This document shows, in pieces, positions 27,625-36,486 of a stretch of DNA of 64,000 bases. This DNA comes from Taklimakanibacter sp050246735 (GTDB lineage: Bacteria > Pseudomonadota > Alphaproteobacteria > Rhizobiales > Aestuariivirgaceae), in NCBI GenBank assembly GCA_050246735.1, contig JBFWVM010000005.1:282419-346418 (forward strand), given 5' to 3'. Numbering within the stretch: the first letter of the stretch is position 1; each line of letters opens with the position of its first letter. Made by a program: the position numbers and the translations under genes. The notes beneath the pieces are model-generated. The model searched no databases and had not been told where the DNA came from. It saw only the letters and a list, made by a program, of their open reading frames with translations.

Positions 27625-28860
27625 ATGATGACCACCCTTTCGGGAAGAAGCGTTCTTCTCATCGTCGGCGGCGGCATCGCCGCCTATAAGAGCCTCGAGC
27701 TCATCCGGCTGCTCAGGCAGCGCCAGGCCAAGGTCACCGCGATCATGACCGCGGCGGCGGAGCAGTTCGTGACCCGGCTCTCGGTCGCAAGCCTCACGGG
27801 CGAGAAGGTCTATACCGATCTCTTCAGCCTCACCGACGAGGTCGAGATGGGCCACATCGAGCTGTCGCGCTCGGCCGATCTCCTGGTGGTGGCGCCGGCC
27901 AGCGCCGATCTCATGGCCAAGATGGCGCAAGGGTTCGCCAACGACCTCGCCTCCACCACCCTGCTCGCCACCGACAAGAAGATCCTGATCGCGCCCGCGA
28001 TGAATGTGCGCATGTGGCAGCATCCGGCGACCATGCGCAATATCGCGACCCTCAGGGCGGACGGCGTCCTGAGCGTCGGCCCCAATGACGGCGAGATGGC
28101 CTGCGGCGAATATGGACCCGGGCGCATGGCCGAGCCCGCCGAGATCCTGGCCGCGATCGAGGCCTATTTCGCCGGCGGCGCGCTGCCCCTGGCGGGCGCG
28201 CGGCCGCTCGCCGGCCGCAAGGTGCTGATCACCGCCGGCCCCACCCACGAGCCGATCGATCCCGTCCGCTACATCGCCAACCGGTCCTCCGGCCGCCAGG
28301 GCTATGCGCTGGCGGAAGCGGCGGTGGCGCTCGGCGCCGAGACGATCCTGGTGTCGGGTCCGGTCAATCTGCCCATACCGCCCGGCGCCCAGATGATGCC
28401 GGTCGAGACGGCGTCCGAGATGCTGAAGACGGTCGAGGCCGAGCTTCCCGCCGATATCGCGGTCTTCGCCGCCGCCGTCGCCGACTGGCGCGTCGCTTCG
28501 GTGTCTGGCCACAAGCTCAAGAAGGGCGCCGGCAGCCTGCCCGATCTCAAGCTCGCCGAGAACCCCGACATCCTCAAGACCGTGGCGAACGCCAAGAGCA
28601 GACGGCCGAAGCTGGTGGTGGGCTTCGCCGCCGAGACGCAGAACGTCGTCGAGAACGCCAGGGCCAAGCTCGCCAGGAAGGGATGCGATGTCATCGTCGC
28701 CAATGACGTCAGCGCCGACAAGGGCGTCATGGGCGGCGAGCGCAACAGCGTGCATGTCGTCTCCGCCGCGGGGGTGGAGAGCTGGCCCGAGCTCGACAAG
28801 CGGGAGGTGGCGCGCCGGCTGATGGAGGATTTCGCCCGCCGCCTGGGAGCCAAGGCATGA
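27625..28860 (+). CDS. coaBC: Phosphopantothenoylcysteine decarboxylase / synthetase
   Basis: Bifunctional coenzyme A enzyme of 411 residues. The N-terminal CoaC flavoprotein (about 1-185) decarboxylates phosphopantothenoylcysteine and shows the active His in HIELSRSADL, the PAMNVRMW motif and the CGEYGPGRMAEP flap. The C-terminal CoaB (about 195-411) ligates cysteine with CTP and shows ITAGPTHEPIDPVRYI and the KLKKG motif. ATGA overlap with dut, the usual coaBC-dut pair. Confidence 0.95.
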   Translation: MMTTLSGRSVLLIVGGGIAAYKSLELIRLLRQRQAKVTAIMTAAAEQFVTRLSVASLTGEKVYTDLFSLTDEVEMGHIELSRSADLLVVAPASADLMAKMAQGFANDLASTTLLATDKKILIAPAMNVRMWQHPATMRNIATLRADGVLSVGPNDGEMACGEYGPGRMAEPAEILAAIEAYFAGGALPLAGARPLAGRKVLITAGPTHEPIDPVRYIANRSSGRQGYALAEAAVALGAETILVSGPVNLPIPPGAQMMPVETASEMLKTVEAELPADIAVFAAAVADWRVASVSGHKLKKGAGSLPDLKLAENPDILKTVANAKSRRPKLVVGFAAETQNVVENARAKLARKGCDVIVANDVSADKGVMGGERNSVHVVSAAGVESWPELDKREVARRLMEDFARRLGAKA

Positions 28861-29297
28861 CCGAGATCGCCATCCGCCGCCTGGCCCATGGCAAGGGCCT
28901 GGCGCTTCCCGCCTATGAGACCGAGCATGCCGCCGGCATGGATCTCAGGGCCGCCGAGGACGCGATCCTGCCGCCGGGCGGGCGGGCTCTGGTGGCGACG
29001 GGCTTCGCCATCGCGCTTCCCGAAGGCTTCGAGGCGCAGGTCAGGCCGCGCTCGGGGCTCGCCGCCAGGCATGGCGTGACCCTGCTCAATGCGCCGGGCA
29101 CGATCGATGCCGACTATCGCGGCGAGATCAAGGTGATCCTGATCAATCATGGCGAGGCCGCCTTCGCGGTCAGGCGCGGCGAACGCATCGCGCAACTGGT
29201 CGTGGCGCCGGTGACGCGGGTGGTGCTCAAGGAGAGCGCCGAGCTTTCCGCAACCCCGCGCGGCGCCGGCGGCTTCGGCTCGACGGGCCGCAGCTGA
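28857..29297 (+). CDS. dut: Deoxyuridine 5'-triphosphate nucleotidohydrolase
   Basis: A 146-residue trimeric dUTPase that keeps uracil out of DNA and makes dUMP for thymidylate. The five conserved motifs are visible: AAGMDLRA, RPRSGLAARHG, GTIDADYRGEI, RGERIAQLVV and RGAGGFGSTGR. It overlaps coaBC (ATGA) upstream and the next gene (TGATG) downstream. Confidence 0.96.
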   Translation: MTEIAIRRLAHGKGLALPAYETEHAAGMDLRAAEDAILPPGGRALVATGFAIALPEGFEAQVRPRSGLAARHGVTLLNAPGTIDADYRGEIKVILINHGEAAFAVRRGERIAQLVVAPVTRVVLKESAELSATPRGAGGFGSTGRS

Positions 29298-30100
29298 TGA
29301 AGCTTTCGGGCGAGGAGCTGGAGCGCTATGCCCGGCACATCGTGCTGCCGGATGTGGGAGGGCCGGGCCAGGCCAGGCTCAAGGCGGCGAAGGTCCTGGT
29401 CATCGGCGCGGGCGGCCTCGGCGCCCCGGTGCTGCTCTATCTCGCCGCTGCCGGTGTGGGGACCCTGGGCGTCGTCGATGACGATATGGTCTCGCTCTCC
29501 AATCTGCAGCGCCAGATCATCCATGGCTCGTCCCGCATCGGCAGGCCCAAGACCGCCAGCGCCCGGCAGACGCTCAACGATCTCAATCCGCATGTGAACG
29601 TCGTGGCGCACGAGACGCGCCTCACGGCGGCCAACGCGCTCGACATCATCGGCCGATATGACGTCGTCGCCGACGGCTCGGACAATTTCCCCACCCGCTT
29701 CCTGGTCAGCGACGCCTGCTACCTGGCGAAGAAGACCCTGGTCGCCGCCGCCGTCGGCCAGTTCGACGGCCAGCTCTCGACCTTCAAGCCGCATCTGAAG
29801 GACGCGCGGGGCGTGCCCTTTCCGACCTATCGCTGCCTCCATGCCGAGGCGCCGCCCGAGGGCCTCATGCCGGCCTGCGAGGCGGCGGGCATCCTGGGCG
29901 CGCTCACCGGCATCATCGGCTCGATCCAGGCGATGGAGGTGATGAAGGAGGTCCTGGGGATCGGCGAGAGCCTCGCAGGCAGGCTGTTCATGTATGACGC
30001 GCTCGCCGCGCGCACCTATGTCACCGCACTTCCCTGGACTCCCGACAATCCGCTCAATGGCCGCAACGCGACGATCACCGATCTGTCGCTGCATGCGTGA
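29297..30100 (+). CDS. MoeB/ThiF-family adenylyltransferase
   Basis: E1-like enzyme of 267 residues that adenylates the C-terminus of a ubiquitin-like sulfur carrier (MoaD for molybdopterin or ThiS for thiamine). It has the ATP-binding VIGAGGLGAPVLLYLAAAGVG, the LQRQIIH motif and the ADGSDNFPTRF segment. E. coli MoeB has two cysteine pairs for structural zinc. Here only Cys180 of the first pair is seen (PTYRC), Cys194 fits the conserved active-site-region cysteine (PACEAAG), and the C-terminal pair is absent. Coupled to dut by one base. Confidence 0.88.
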   Translation: MKLSGEELERYARHIVLPDVGGPGQARLKAAKVLVIGAGGLGAPVLLYLAAAGVGTLGVVDDDMVSLSNLQRQIIHGSSRIGRPKTASARQTLNDLNPHVNVVAHETRLTAANALDIIGRYDVVADGSDNFPTRFLVSDACYLAKKTLVAAAVGQFDGQLSTFKPHLKDARGVPFPTYRCLHAEAPPEGLMPACEAAGILGALTGIIGSIQAMEVMKEVLGIGESLAGRLFMYDALAARTYVTALPWTPDNPLNGRNATITDLSLHA

Positions 30101-30118
30101 ACCGCTGCGAGGCCGGGA

Positions 30119-30700
30119 CTACCCCGCCGCCTTGGCGACGCCGACCATCGCCGGGCGCATCACGCGCTCGCCGATCTTGAAGCCGGGCTGCATCACCTGG
30201 ACCACCGTGCCGGGTGGCTGCTCGTCGGTCGGCACTTCGAACATCGCCTGGTGGAAATGCGGATCGAATTTCTCGCCCATCGGATCGATGCGCCTGATGC
30301 CGTGGCGCTCGAAGACGTTGAGCAGCTCGCGCCGGGTCATCTCGACGCCGGCCACCAGGTTCTTGACCGGCTCGGTCGCCTCCTTGAGGTGGTCGGCTTC
30401 GGCCGTCGCCAGCGCCCGGTCCATATTGTCGCTGACGCTCAATATGTCGCGGGCGAAGTTGGTCGCGGCGTAAAGGGTGGCTTCCGCCTTCTCGCGCTCG
30501 GTGCGCTTGCGCAGGTTGTCCATCTCGGCGAGCGTGCGCAGGAGCTGGTCCTTGAGCTTGCCCGCTTCCTCCCTGAGGGCCGAAATCTCGCTTTCGCCCG
30601 GATCGATCCCGTCTTCGGGCAGCGTCACCGGATCCGCTTCGGGAACCTCGGGTCCTTTCGCCTCGTCGGCCACGGTTTCTTTGGTCGCGTCTTCAATCAT
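30119..30700 (-). CDS. grpE: Nucleotide exchange factor GrpE
   Basis: Nucleotide exchange factor for DnaK. The 193-residue protein has an acidic, probably disordered N-terminus (about 1-45), a long coiled coil (about 45-95) with LAEMDNLRKRTEREK, and the C-terminal beta wing with GEKFDPHFHQAMFEVP. It lies downstream of hrcA on the same strand; the 127-bp gap contains an A7/T7 run. It is convergent with the MoeB-like gene. Confidence 0.94.
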   Translation of the reverse strand: MIEDATKETVADEAKGPEVPEADPVTLPEDGIDPGESEISALREEAGKLKDQLLRTLAEMDNLRKRTEREKAEATLYAATNFARDILSVSDNMDRALATAEADHLKEATEPVKNLVAGVEMTRRELLNVFERHGIRRIDPMGEKFDPHFHQAMFEVPTDEQPPGTVVQVMQPGFKIGERVMRPAMVGVAKAAG

Positions 30701-30827
30701 AACGATCCCTGAGCTCTCGGTCGATGGAACGGGTTTCGCGCCGGGATATCAGGTCTCGGGAGAAAAAAATCAAGTCCGGCGGAGCTGGGGTCGGGGCGTC
30801 CGCCGCCCCGCGAGGAAACAATGCCTG

Positions 30828-31919
30828 CTAGGTGATCAGCCGCCCGATGATGCGCGCGGTATAGTCGACCATCGGGATGATGCGCGCATAGTTCATCCGC
30901 GTCGGGCCGATGATGCCGAGGGCGCCCACGATCTTCTCCTCGCTGTTGCGATAGGGCGCCACGATGAGCGAGGAGCCCGACATGGAGAACAGCTTGTTCT
31001 CCGCCCCGATGAAGATGCGCACCCCTTCGCCCGTCTCGGCGAGGCCGAGCAGCTGGATCAGGCCCTTCTTGCTCTCGAGGTCGTCGAAGAGCTGGCGAAT
31101 GCGCTCGAGGTCCTCGAGCGCCGTGAGGTTCTCGATGAGGTTGCCCTGGCCCTTGACGATGAGCGTGCGGTCGTCCTCGCCGGGATTGCCCGACCAGGTG
31201 GCGACGCCGTCGGCGACGACCTTGGCGGTGAGCTCGTCGAGCTCGGTCCTGAGGGTCGCGATCTCCTCCTGCATCAGGCGCTGCGCCTCGCCGATCGTCT
31301 TGCCCTGCATGCGCGCCGAGAGATAGTTCGACGCCCTGACCAGCGCCGAGGGCGGCAGGCCGGCGGGAAGATCGATGGTGCGGTTCTCGACGGTGCCGTC
31401 CTCGGCGACGAGGATGACGAGGCCGCGGCTCGGCGCCAGGCTCACGAATTCGATGTGTTTCAGCCGCGCATTGGATTTGGGCGCCACCACGAGCCCGGCG
31501 CAATGGGAAAGGCCCGACAGCAGGGTCGTCGCCTCGGCCAGCACTTCCTCGACCCGGCGCGAGCGGTTGCTGCCCGACATCTGCGCATCGATGCGCGAGC
31601 GCTCCTCGGGCGATATCGAGCCCAGCTCGAGCAGCGCATCGACGAAGAAGCGCAGGCCGGCATTGGTGGGCACCCGGCCGGCGCTGGTATGCGGCGAATA
31701 GATGAGGCCCGAATCCTCGAGATCCATCATCACGTTGCGCACCGAGGCCGGCGACAGGTTCGACGGCAGGATGCGCGAGATGGTGCGCGAGCCGACCGGC
31801 TCGCCGGTATCGAGATAGGTCTCGACCAGGCGCCTGAAGATGTCGCGCGAGCGCTGGTCGAGCTGGGCGAGGCCGGCCAAGCGCTCGTCGATGAGGGGCT
31901 TCTGCGGATGCATGCTCAT
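30828..31919 (-). CDS. hrcA: Heat-inducible transcription repressor HrcA
   Basis: A 363-residue repressor of groESL-type heat-shock operons, acting at CIRCE elements. N-terminal winged helix (about 20-90; GEPVGSRTISRIL), a GAF-like domain and the C-terminal IIGPTRMNYARIIPMVDYTA motif are typical. It is divergent from rph, as in many alphaproteobacteria. No TTAGCACTC-N9-GAGTGCTAA CIRCE element is visible in its own 125-bp upstream region, so autoregulation through CIRCE is not supported. Confidence 0.94.
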   Translation of the reverse strand: MSMHPQKPLIDERLAGLAQLDQRSRDIFRRLVETYLDTGEPVGSRTISRILPSNLSPASVRNVMMDLEDSGLIYSPHTSAGRVPTNAGLRFFVDALLELGSISPEERSRIDAQMSGSNRSRRVEEVLAEATTLLSGLSHCAGLVVAPKSNARLKHIEFVSLAPSRGLVILVAEDGTVENRTIDLPAGLPPSALVRASNYLSARMQGKTIGEAQRLMQEEIATLRTELDELTAKVVADGVATWSGNPGEDDRTLIVKGQGNLIENLTALEDLERIRQLFDDLESKKGLIQLLGLAETGEGVRIFIGAENKLFSMSGSSLIVAPYRNSEEKIVGALGIIGPTRMNYARIIPMVDYTARIIGRLIT

Positions 31920-32044
31920 GGGAGACGAATCTAGGAACCGGCCCGGCGGCGGTCAACAGAGCATCGGGTTTGGGCGAAAACGGGTTTCTCCGGGAGGACT
32001 CCTGGGCTAGAACCTCCCCCGTTCAAGCGGACAGAGGAGAGAGC

Positions 32045-32758
32045 ATGCGGCCGTCCGGGCGGAAGCCCCAAGAATTGCGCAAGGTGAGTTTCGAGCGCGG
32101 CATTTCCAGACATGCGGAGGGCTCCTGCCTCGTGCGCTTCGGCGACACCCATGTGATGTGCCTGGCGACCGTCGAGGAGAGGGTGCCGCCCTGGCTCAAG
32201 GGCGCCGGCAAGGGCTGGGTCACCGCCGAATACGGCATGCTGCCGCGCGCCACCGGCGATCGCATGCGGCGCGAGGCGGCGCAGGGCAGGCAGTCCGGCC
32301 GCACCCAGGAGATCCAGCGCCTCATCGGCCGCTCGCTCAGGGCGGTGGTCGATCTCGTGGCCCTGGGCGAGCGCCAGATCACGCTCGATTGCGACGTCAT
32401 CCAGGCCGATGGCGGCACCCGCACCGCCGCCATCACCGGAAGCTGGATCGCCCTTCACGACGCGTTGAAATGGATGGCCGCGCGGAGCATGTTCACGAAG
32501 GATCCGTTGCGCGACCACGTCGCCGCCGTCTCCTGCGGCATCCACAATGGCGAGGTGGTGCTCGACCTCGATTACGATGAGGATTCGGGCGCCGAGACCG
32601 ACGCCAACTTCGTGATGACCGGCAAGGGCGGCATCGTCGAGGTGCAGGGCACGGCGGAAGGCGAGCCGTTCTCGCAGGAACGCTTCCTCGAGCTGATGGC
32701 GCTCGCCCGGCAGGGCATCGGCGAACTGGTGATCCTGCAGGGACAGGCGGTGCGATGA
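32045..32758 (+). CDS. rph: Ribonuclease PH
   Basis: Phosphorolytic 3' exoribonuclease that trims tRNA precursors. The 237-residue protein matches family length and shows MRPSGRKPQELR, the RTQEIQRLIGRSLRAVVDL block and DCDVIQADGGTRTAAITG. The ATG at 32045 is preceded by GAGGAGAGAG. Its stop overlaps the next start (ATGA). The rph-rdgB-hemW order is standard in the lineage. Confidence 0.96.
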   Translation: MRPSGRKPQELRKVSFERGISRHAEGSCLVRFGDTHVMCLATVEERVPPWLKGAGKGWVTAEYGMLPRATGDRMRREAAQGRQSGRTQEIQRLIGRSLRAVVDLVALGERQITLDCDVIQADGGTRTAAITGSWIALHDALKWMAARSMFTKDPLRDHVAAVSCGIHNGEVVLDLDYDEDSGAETDANFVMTGKGGIVEVQGTAEGEPFSQERFLELMALARQGIGELVILQGQAVR

Positions 32759-33819
32759 AGGCGAAAGCCATTCTCGAGACCATCGTCTATGGCGAGGACA
32801 TCGCGGCGCTCCGCCGTTTCTACGAGACGGTCCTCGGGCTCGAGGTGCACCGCGAGCTCGCAGGGCAGTTCGTCTTCCTGCAGTGCGGCGAGAGCATGCT
32901 CCTGGTCTTCAATCCGCTGAAATCGGAAGCGAAGCCGAAGTCCCTCACCTCGGCGCCGCCGCATGGCGCGCACGGCCCGGGCCATGTCTGCTTCGCGGCC
33001 CTGGCCGAGGAGCTCGACGTCTGGCGCCGGCATCTCGAGGGCCATGGGGTCGCCATCGAAGCCGATTTCGAATGGCCGGGCGGCGGGCGCTCGATCTATT
33101 GCCGCGATCCTGCCGGCAATTCGGTCGAATTCGCCGAGCCGCGCATCTGGGGGCTGCACGAGCGCTTCCCGCCAAAGTTGCTCGACTTCGGCGACAAGGA
33201 AGCGCGCCAAAAAAGCCGCTCCTTGCGCGATCGGAAGCTCGTCGTCGCCTCGCACAATCCCGGCAAGGTGAGGGAGATCGCCGAGCTCCTCGGCCCCTAT
33301 GGCGTCGCGGCGGTCTCCGCCGCGAGCCTCGGCCTGCCCGAGCCCGAGGAGACCGGCTCGACCTTCGAGGCCAATGCCATGCTCAAATCGCAGGCCGCCG
33401 CGCAAGGCTCGGGCCTCGTCGCGCTCGCCGACGATTCGGGCCTCTGCGTCGACGCGCTCGCCGGCGATCCCGGCATCTATTCGGCGCGCTGGGCCGGGCC
33501 CGCCAAGGACTTCGCGCTCGCCATGCAGAGGGTCGAGCTGAGGTTGCTGGCGCTGGGCGCCACGGCGCCCGGCCGGCGGCGCGCGCATTTCGTCAGCGTG
33601 CTGTCGCTCGCCTGGCCCGACGGCCATGTCGAGAACTTCGAAGGCAAGGTGCACGGCACGCTGGTCTGGCCGCCGCGCGGCACGCGGGGCTTCGGCTATG
33701 ATCCGATGTTCCTGCCCGACGGCGGGAGCGAGACCTTCGGCGAGATGGATCCTGCCGCCAAGCACGGGATCTCGCACCGTGGCGCCGCCTTCCGGAAGCT
33801 GGTCGATGCGCTCTTCTGA
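32755..33819 (+). CDS. rdgB: VOC (glyoxalase-like) domain fused in frame to RdgB/HAM1 nucleotide pyrophosphatase
   Basis: One open frame of 354 codons with two complete domains. Residues ~1-137 are a vicinal-oxygen-chelate/glyoxalase-like domain (FYETVLGLEVHRE; HGPGHVCFA; DPAGNSVEFAEP). Residues ~158-354 are RdgB, which hydrolyses ITP/XTP/dITP to the monophosphate and so keeps damaged purines out of nucleic acids (KLVVASHNPGKVREI; LADDSGLCVDAL; FGYDPMFLP). No stop separates them. A TTG at 33223 could start RdgB alone, but I see no good ribosome binding site. An A6 run at 33209-33214 lies at the junction, so a sequencing indel must be excluded. Overlaps rph by 4 bp and hemW by 14 bp. Confidence 0.88.
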   Translation: MKAKAILETIVYGEDIAALRRFYETVLGLEVHRELAGQFVFLQCGESMLLVFNPLKSEAKPKSLTSAPPHGAHGPGHVCFAALAEELDVWRRHLEGHGVAIEADFEWPGGGRSIYCRDPAGNSVEFAEPRIWGLHERFPPKLLDFGDKEARQKSRSLRDRKLVVASHNPGKVREIAELLGPYGVAAVSAASLGLPEPEETGSTFEANAMLKSQAAAQGSGLVALADDSGLCVDALAGDPGIYSARWAGPAKDFALAMQRVELRLLALGATAPGRRRAHFVSVLSLAWPDGHVENFEGKVHGTLVWPPRGTRGFGYDPMFLPDGGSETFGEMDPAAKHGISHRGAAFRKLVDALF

Positions 33820-34951
33820 TCCGGGCTTCGGCATCTATGTGCATTGGCCCTTCTGCAAGGCCAAATGTCCCTATTGCGATTTCAATTCGCATGTGCGCCA
33901 CGAGCCGGTCGACGCCATGGCCTTCGCCGGCGCGCTGGCGCGCGAGCTCGCCTGGTTCGGCACGAGGACCGCGGGGCGCAAGGTCGACAGCGTCTTCTTC
34001 GGCGGCGGCACGCCTTCGCTGATGCCGCCCGAGGCGGTGGGCCATGTGCTCGATCGCATCGCCCGGCTGTGGACGGTCGCCGCCGACGCCGAGGTGACGC
34101 TCGAGGCCAATCCGACGAGCGTCGAGGCGCGGAACTTCGCCGGCTATCGCGCCGCCGGCGTCAACCGGGTCTCGGTGGGCGTGCAGGCGCTCGCCGACGC
34201 CGATCTTAAGGCACTGGGACGCCGGCATTCGGCCGCCGAGGCGCTCTCAGCCTTCAGGCTGGCGGCGCGGACCTTTCCGCGCGTCTCCTTCGATCTCATC
34301 TATGCCCGCCCGGGGCAGAGCGTGGCGCAATGGCGGGACGAGCTCGCCCGGGCGCTCGCCGAGCAGCAGGGCCACATGTCGCTCTATCAGCTCACCATCG
34401 AGGAGGGCACCCGCTATGCCGATCTCCATCGCGCCGGCAAGCTCGCCGTGCCCGGCGAGGAGGTGGCCGCCGAGCTCTATGACGTCACCCAGGAGCTGAC
34501 CGCCAAAGCCGGCCTTCAGGCCTATGAAGTGTCCAACCACGCCCTGCCCGGCCATGAATCGCGCCACAATCTCGTCTACTGGCGCTATGGCGACTATGTG
34601 GGCGCAGGCCCCGGCGCCCACAGCCGTCTCACCAGCGGCGGGCGGCGGCTGGCGCTCGCGACCGAGCGCCACCCCGAGACCTGGCGCGCCGAGGTTCTGG
34701 CCCGGGGCCACGGCGTGACCGAGGAGACGGTGATCGGGACATCCGACCAGGCGGCCGAATACCTGCTGATGGGACTGCGCATCGCCGAGGGCATCGATCT
34801 CACCCGCTACGAGGCGCTGTCCGGACGCCCGCCGGCCCATCTGCCCGAGCTCACCGAGATGGGGCTCGTCAGCCTGCGGGGCGGCAGGCTCATGGCGACC
34901 CATGCCGGGCGGCGGGTGCTCAATGCCGTCATCTCGCAGCTCGCCGCCTGA
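33806..34951 (+). CDS. hemW: Radical SAM heme chaperone HemW
   Basis: A 381-residue radical SAM protein, formerly called HemN-like, now regarded as a heme-binding chaperone. The cluster motif is FCKAKCPYCDFNSH, three cysteines with the HemW-type Phe following (true HemN has another cysteine). The ATG at 33806 overlaps rdgB by 14 bp. SVFFGGGTPSLMPP and the C-terminal HemN_C region are present. It ends the rph-rdgB-hemW operon. Confidence 0.93.
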   Translation: MRSSDPGFGIYVHWPFCKAKCPYCDFNSHVRHEPVDAMAFAGALARELAWFGTRTAGRKVDSVFFGGGTPSLMPPEAVGHVLDRIARLWTVAADAEVTLEANPTSVEARNFAGYRAAGVNRVSVGVQALADADLKALGRRHSAAEALSAFRLAARTFPRVSFDLIYARPGQSVAQWRDELARALAEQQGHMSLYQLTIEEGTRYADLHRAGKLAVPGEEVAAELYDVTQELTAKAGLQAYEVSNHALPGHESRHNLVYWRYGDYVGAGPGAHSRLTSGGRRLALATERHPETWRAEVLARGHGVTEETVIGTSDQAAEYLLMGLRIAEGIDLTRYEALSGRPPAHLPELTEMGLVSLRGGRLMATHAGRRVLNAVISQLAA

Positions 34952-35109
34952 ACGGCCTGCTGCCGAGGGACCAGGGACCTACTTCGAAAACAGGGAATAT
35001 CAGGGAATTTCTGATTTTCCTCAGGCCATGACCGTGGATCGGCCAAGCCTCTGCGATCGCTGGAGTTTTCTTGAATTTTTCCATTTGGAAACGCCGAACC
35101 CGGCCGGAG
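34952..35109. other. hemW 3' intergenic stretch
   Basis: The first half of a ~320-bp gap between convergent genes. It is more A/T-rich than its surroundings and contains short symmetric pieces (TTTCCATTTGGAAA at about 35078). I see no gene. Structured repeats follow at 35110-35190. Confidence 0.4.
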
Positions 35110-35190
35110 GCGGGCGCTTCGCGGATTTTTTCACCAATGAAAAAATCCGCCCTTGAACGACAAGCGCCCGCGAGCTTGGCTGGCGGGCGC
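35110..35190. promoter_or_regulatory. Nested and competing inverted repeats between convergent genes (probable bidirectional terminator)
   Basis: An inner perfect 13-bp stem (35121-35133 with 35138-35150, loop CCAA, containing T6/A6) lies inside an outer perfect 10-bp stem (35110-35119 with 35162-35171). The right outer arm can instead pair with a second GCGGGCGC at 35183-35190. The three arms are therefore mutually exclusive partners, like an attenuator or a mobile palindromic unit. It lies between the hemW stop and the stop of the convergent lipoprotein gene. Confidence 0.6.
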
Positions 35191-35275
35191 ACATCATCCG
35201 ATCCTGGAATTTCCCAAATACCACCATTTTTGCGTAAAGTCAAGATTTTATTCACTCCCATGGCGGAAGCGGCGG

Positions 35276-36484
35276 TCAGAAGCCGGCCCCGAAGCGGCTC
35301 GGCGCCTGCGCCAGCACCTGCGGGCCGGCAGCGGTCATTTCGAGGATGGCGAGGCCGCGCTCGATGAGGCCGTCGGAGCGGAAGCGGAAGAGGCCGTTCT
35401 GGCCCTGGAAGCCGCCCGCGTCGGTGATCGCCGCCGACGAGAAGTCTCCCTTGCGGGCGAGGCCGGCGGCGAGGCTCACCGCGTCATAGGCGAGGCTCGC
35501 GATGCGCGGCGGCTTCGTGCCATAGGCGCCCGTATATTTGCTGTTGAAGCTGTCGACGAGCTCGGGCGACACGCCGGCATACCAACCGCCTTGCGCGATC
35601 GGCGTCGCGCGCGTGACGCTGTCGTCCCACAGGCCGGTGCCGAGGATCGTCACCCTGTCCGGCGTGACGCCGTTCTGCTCGAGCGCCGCACTCAGGGATC
35701 TGAGCGCGTCGCCGCCTTCCGGGATGAGAAGCGCGTCGATCGAGCGGCGCGGATCGTTGATGGCCTGGGCGATGTGCTGGGCGGCCGCATTGCCGGCCTG
35801 GCCGCGCGCATAGGGCTGGGCCGCGGCGATCACCATGCCGCTGGCGCCCGCCTGGCGGTTGAGCGCCTGCTGGACATTGCTGCCATATTGCGTCTGCGGA
35901 TAGAGCAGCGCCACGCTGTGCTTGCCCTGCTTGGCGGCATAGCGCACCACATTGGCCACTTCCTCCTCCGGCAGGAAGCTCATGAGATAGGCGCCCTGGC
36001 CGGCGACGCTGCTCGCCGAGGAGAAGGCGATGACATTGGCGCGTCCCCGGGCGATGCCTTTGACCGCCTGGACCTGGGGGGCGAGAAGCGGGCCTAGGAT
36101 GATCTCGGCCCCTTCGTCGAGAGCGGCCTGCGCAGCGGCCTGCGCAGCGCCCGCCGACCCGCCCGAATCCCGGGTGATGAGCGTGATGCCGCCGCCCGTA
36201 TCGGTCAGGGCGAGCTCGGCCGCCTGCTTCATCGCCTTGGCGATGCGCCCGGTCTCGCCCGAGGCCGAGAGCGGCAGGAGGAGCGCCACCTTGCGCCCGG
36301 CGGCCGCCTGCCGGGTCAGCTGCTGGCCCTTGACCCCGGCATCGTTGAACATGTCGGCCATCTTGGAGTTCGTGCAGGCGGCGAGCAGCAGCGAAAACAG
36401 CCCGACGAGCACGAAGCGCCACTGCCACAAGCCGTCACGAGGCGCTATAGATCCGATCTGTCCGTTCAATGTCCCCAACTCCAC
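35276..36484 (-). CDS. Penicillin-binding protein activator-like lipoprotein (LpoA-type periplasmic-binding fold)
   Basis: About 400 residues; a lipoprotein signal with lipobox LLAAC ends near residue 37, followed by a type I periplasmic-binding fold (VALLLPLSASGETGRIAKAM; IILGPLLAPQVQAV; GVSPELVDSF). The C-terminal domain of LpoA, which activates PBP1A, has this fold, as do branched-chain amino acid binding proteins; neither role is proven. The GTG at 36484 touches the divergent rsmI start. A TTG at 36430 (MWQWRFVLVGLFSLLLAAC) would leave promoter space and is a plausible alternative. Confidence 0.78.
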   Translation of the reverse strand: MELGTLNGQIGSIAPRDGLWQWRFVLVGLFSLLLAACTNSKMADMFNDAGVKGQQLTRQAAAGRKVALLLPLSASGETGRIAKAMKQAAELALTDTGGGITLITRDSGGSAGAAQAAAQAALDEGAEIILGPLLAPQVQAVKGIARGRANVIAFSSASSVAGQGAYLMSFLPEEEVANVVRYAAKQGKHSVALLYPQTQYGSNVQQALNRQAGASGMVIAAAQPYARGQAGNAAAQHIAQAINDPRRSIDALLIPEGGDALRSLSAALEQNGVTPDRVTILGTGLWDDSVTRATPIAQGGWYAGVSPELVDSFNSKYTGAYGTKPPRIASLAYDAVSLAAGLARKGDFSSAAITDAGGFQGQNGLFRFRSDGLIERGLAILEMTAAGPQVLAQAPSRFGAGF

Positions 36485-36486
36485 CC

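Noticed and set aside
25906..28755. A 949-codon minus-strand frame opposite ubiB and coaBC.
   Set aside because: Antisense shadow of two well-supported genes.
31920..32044. A CIRCE operator between hrcA and rph.
   Set aside because: No TTAGCACTC/GAGTGCTAA arms with a 9-bp spacer were found on either strand.
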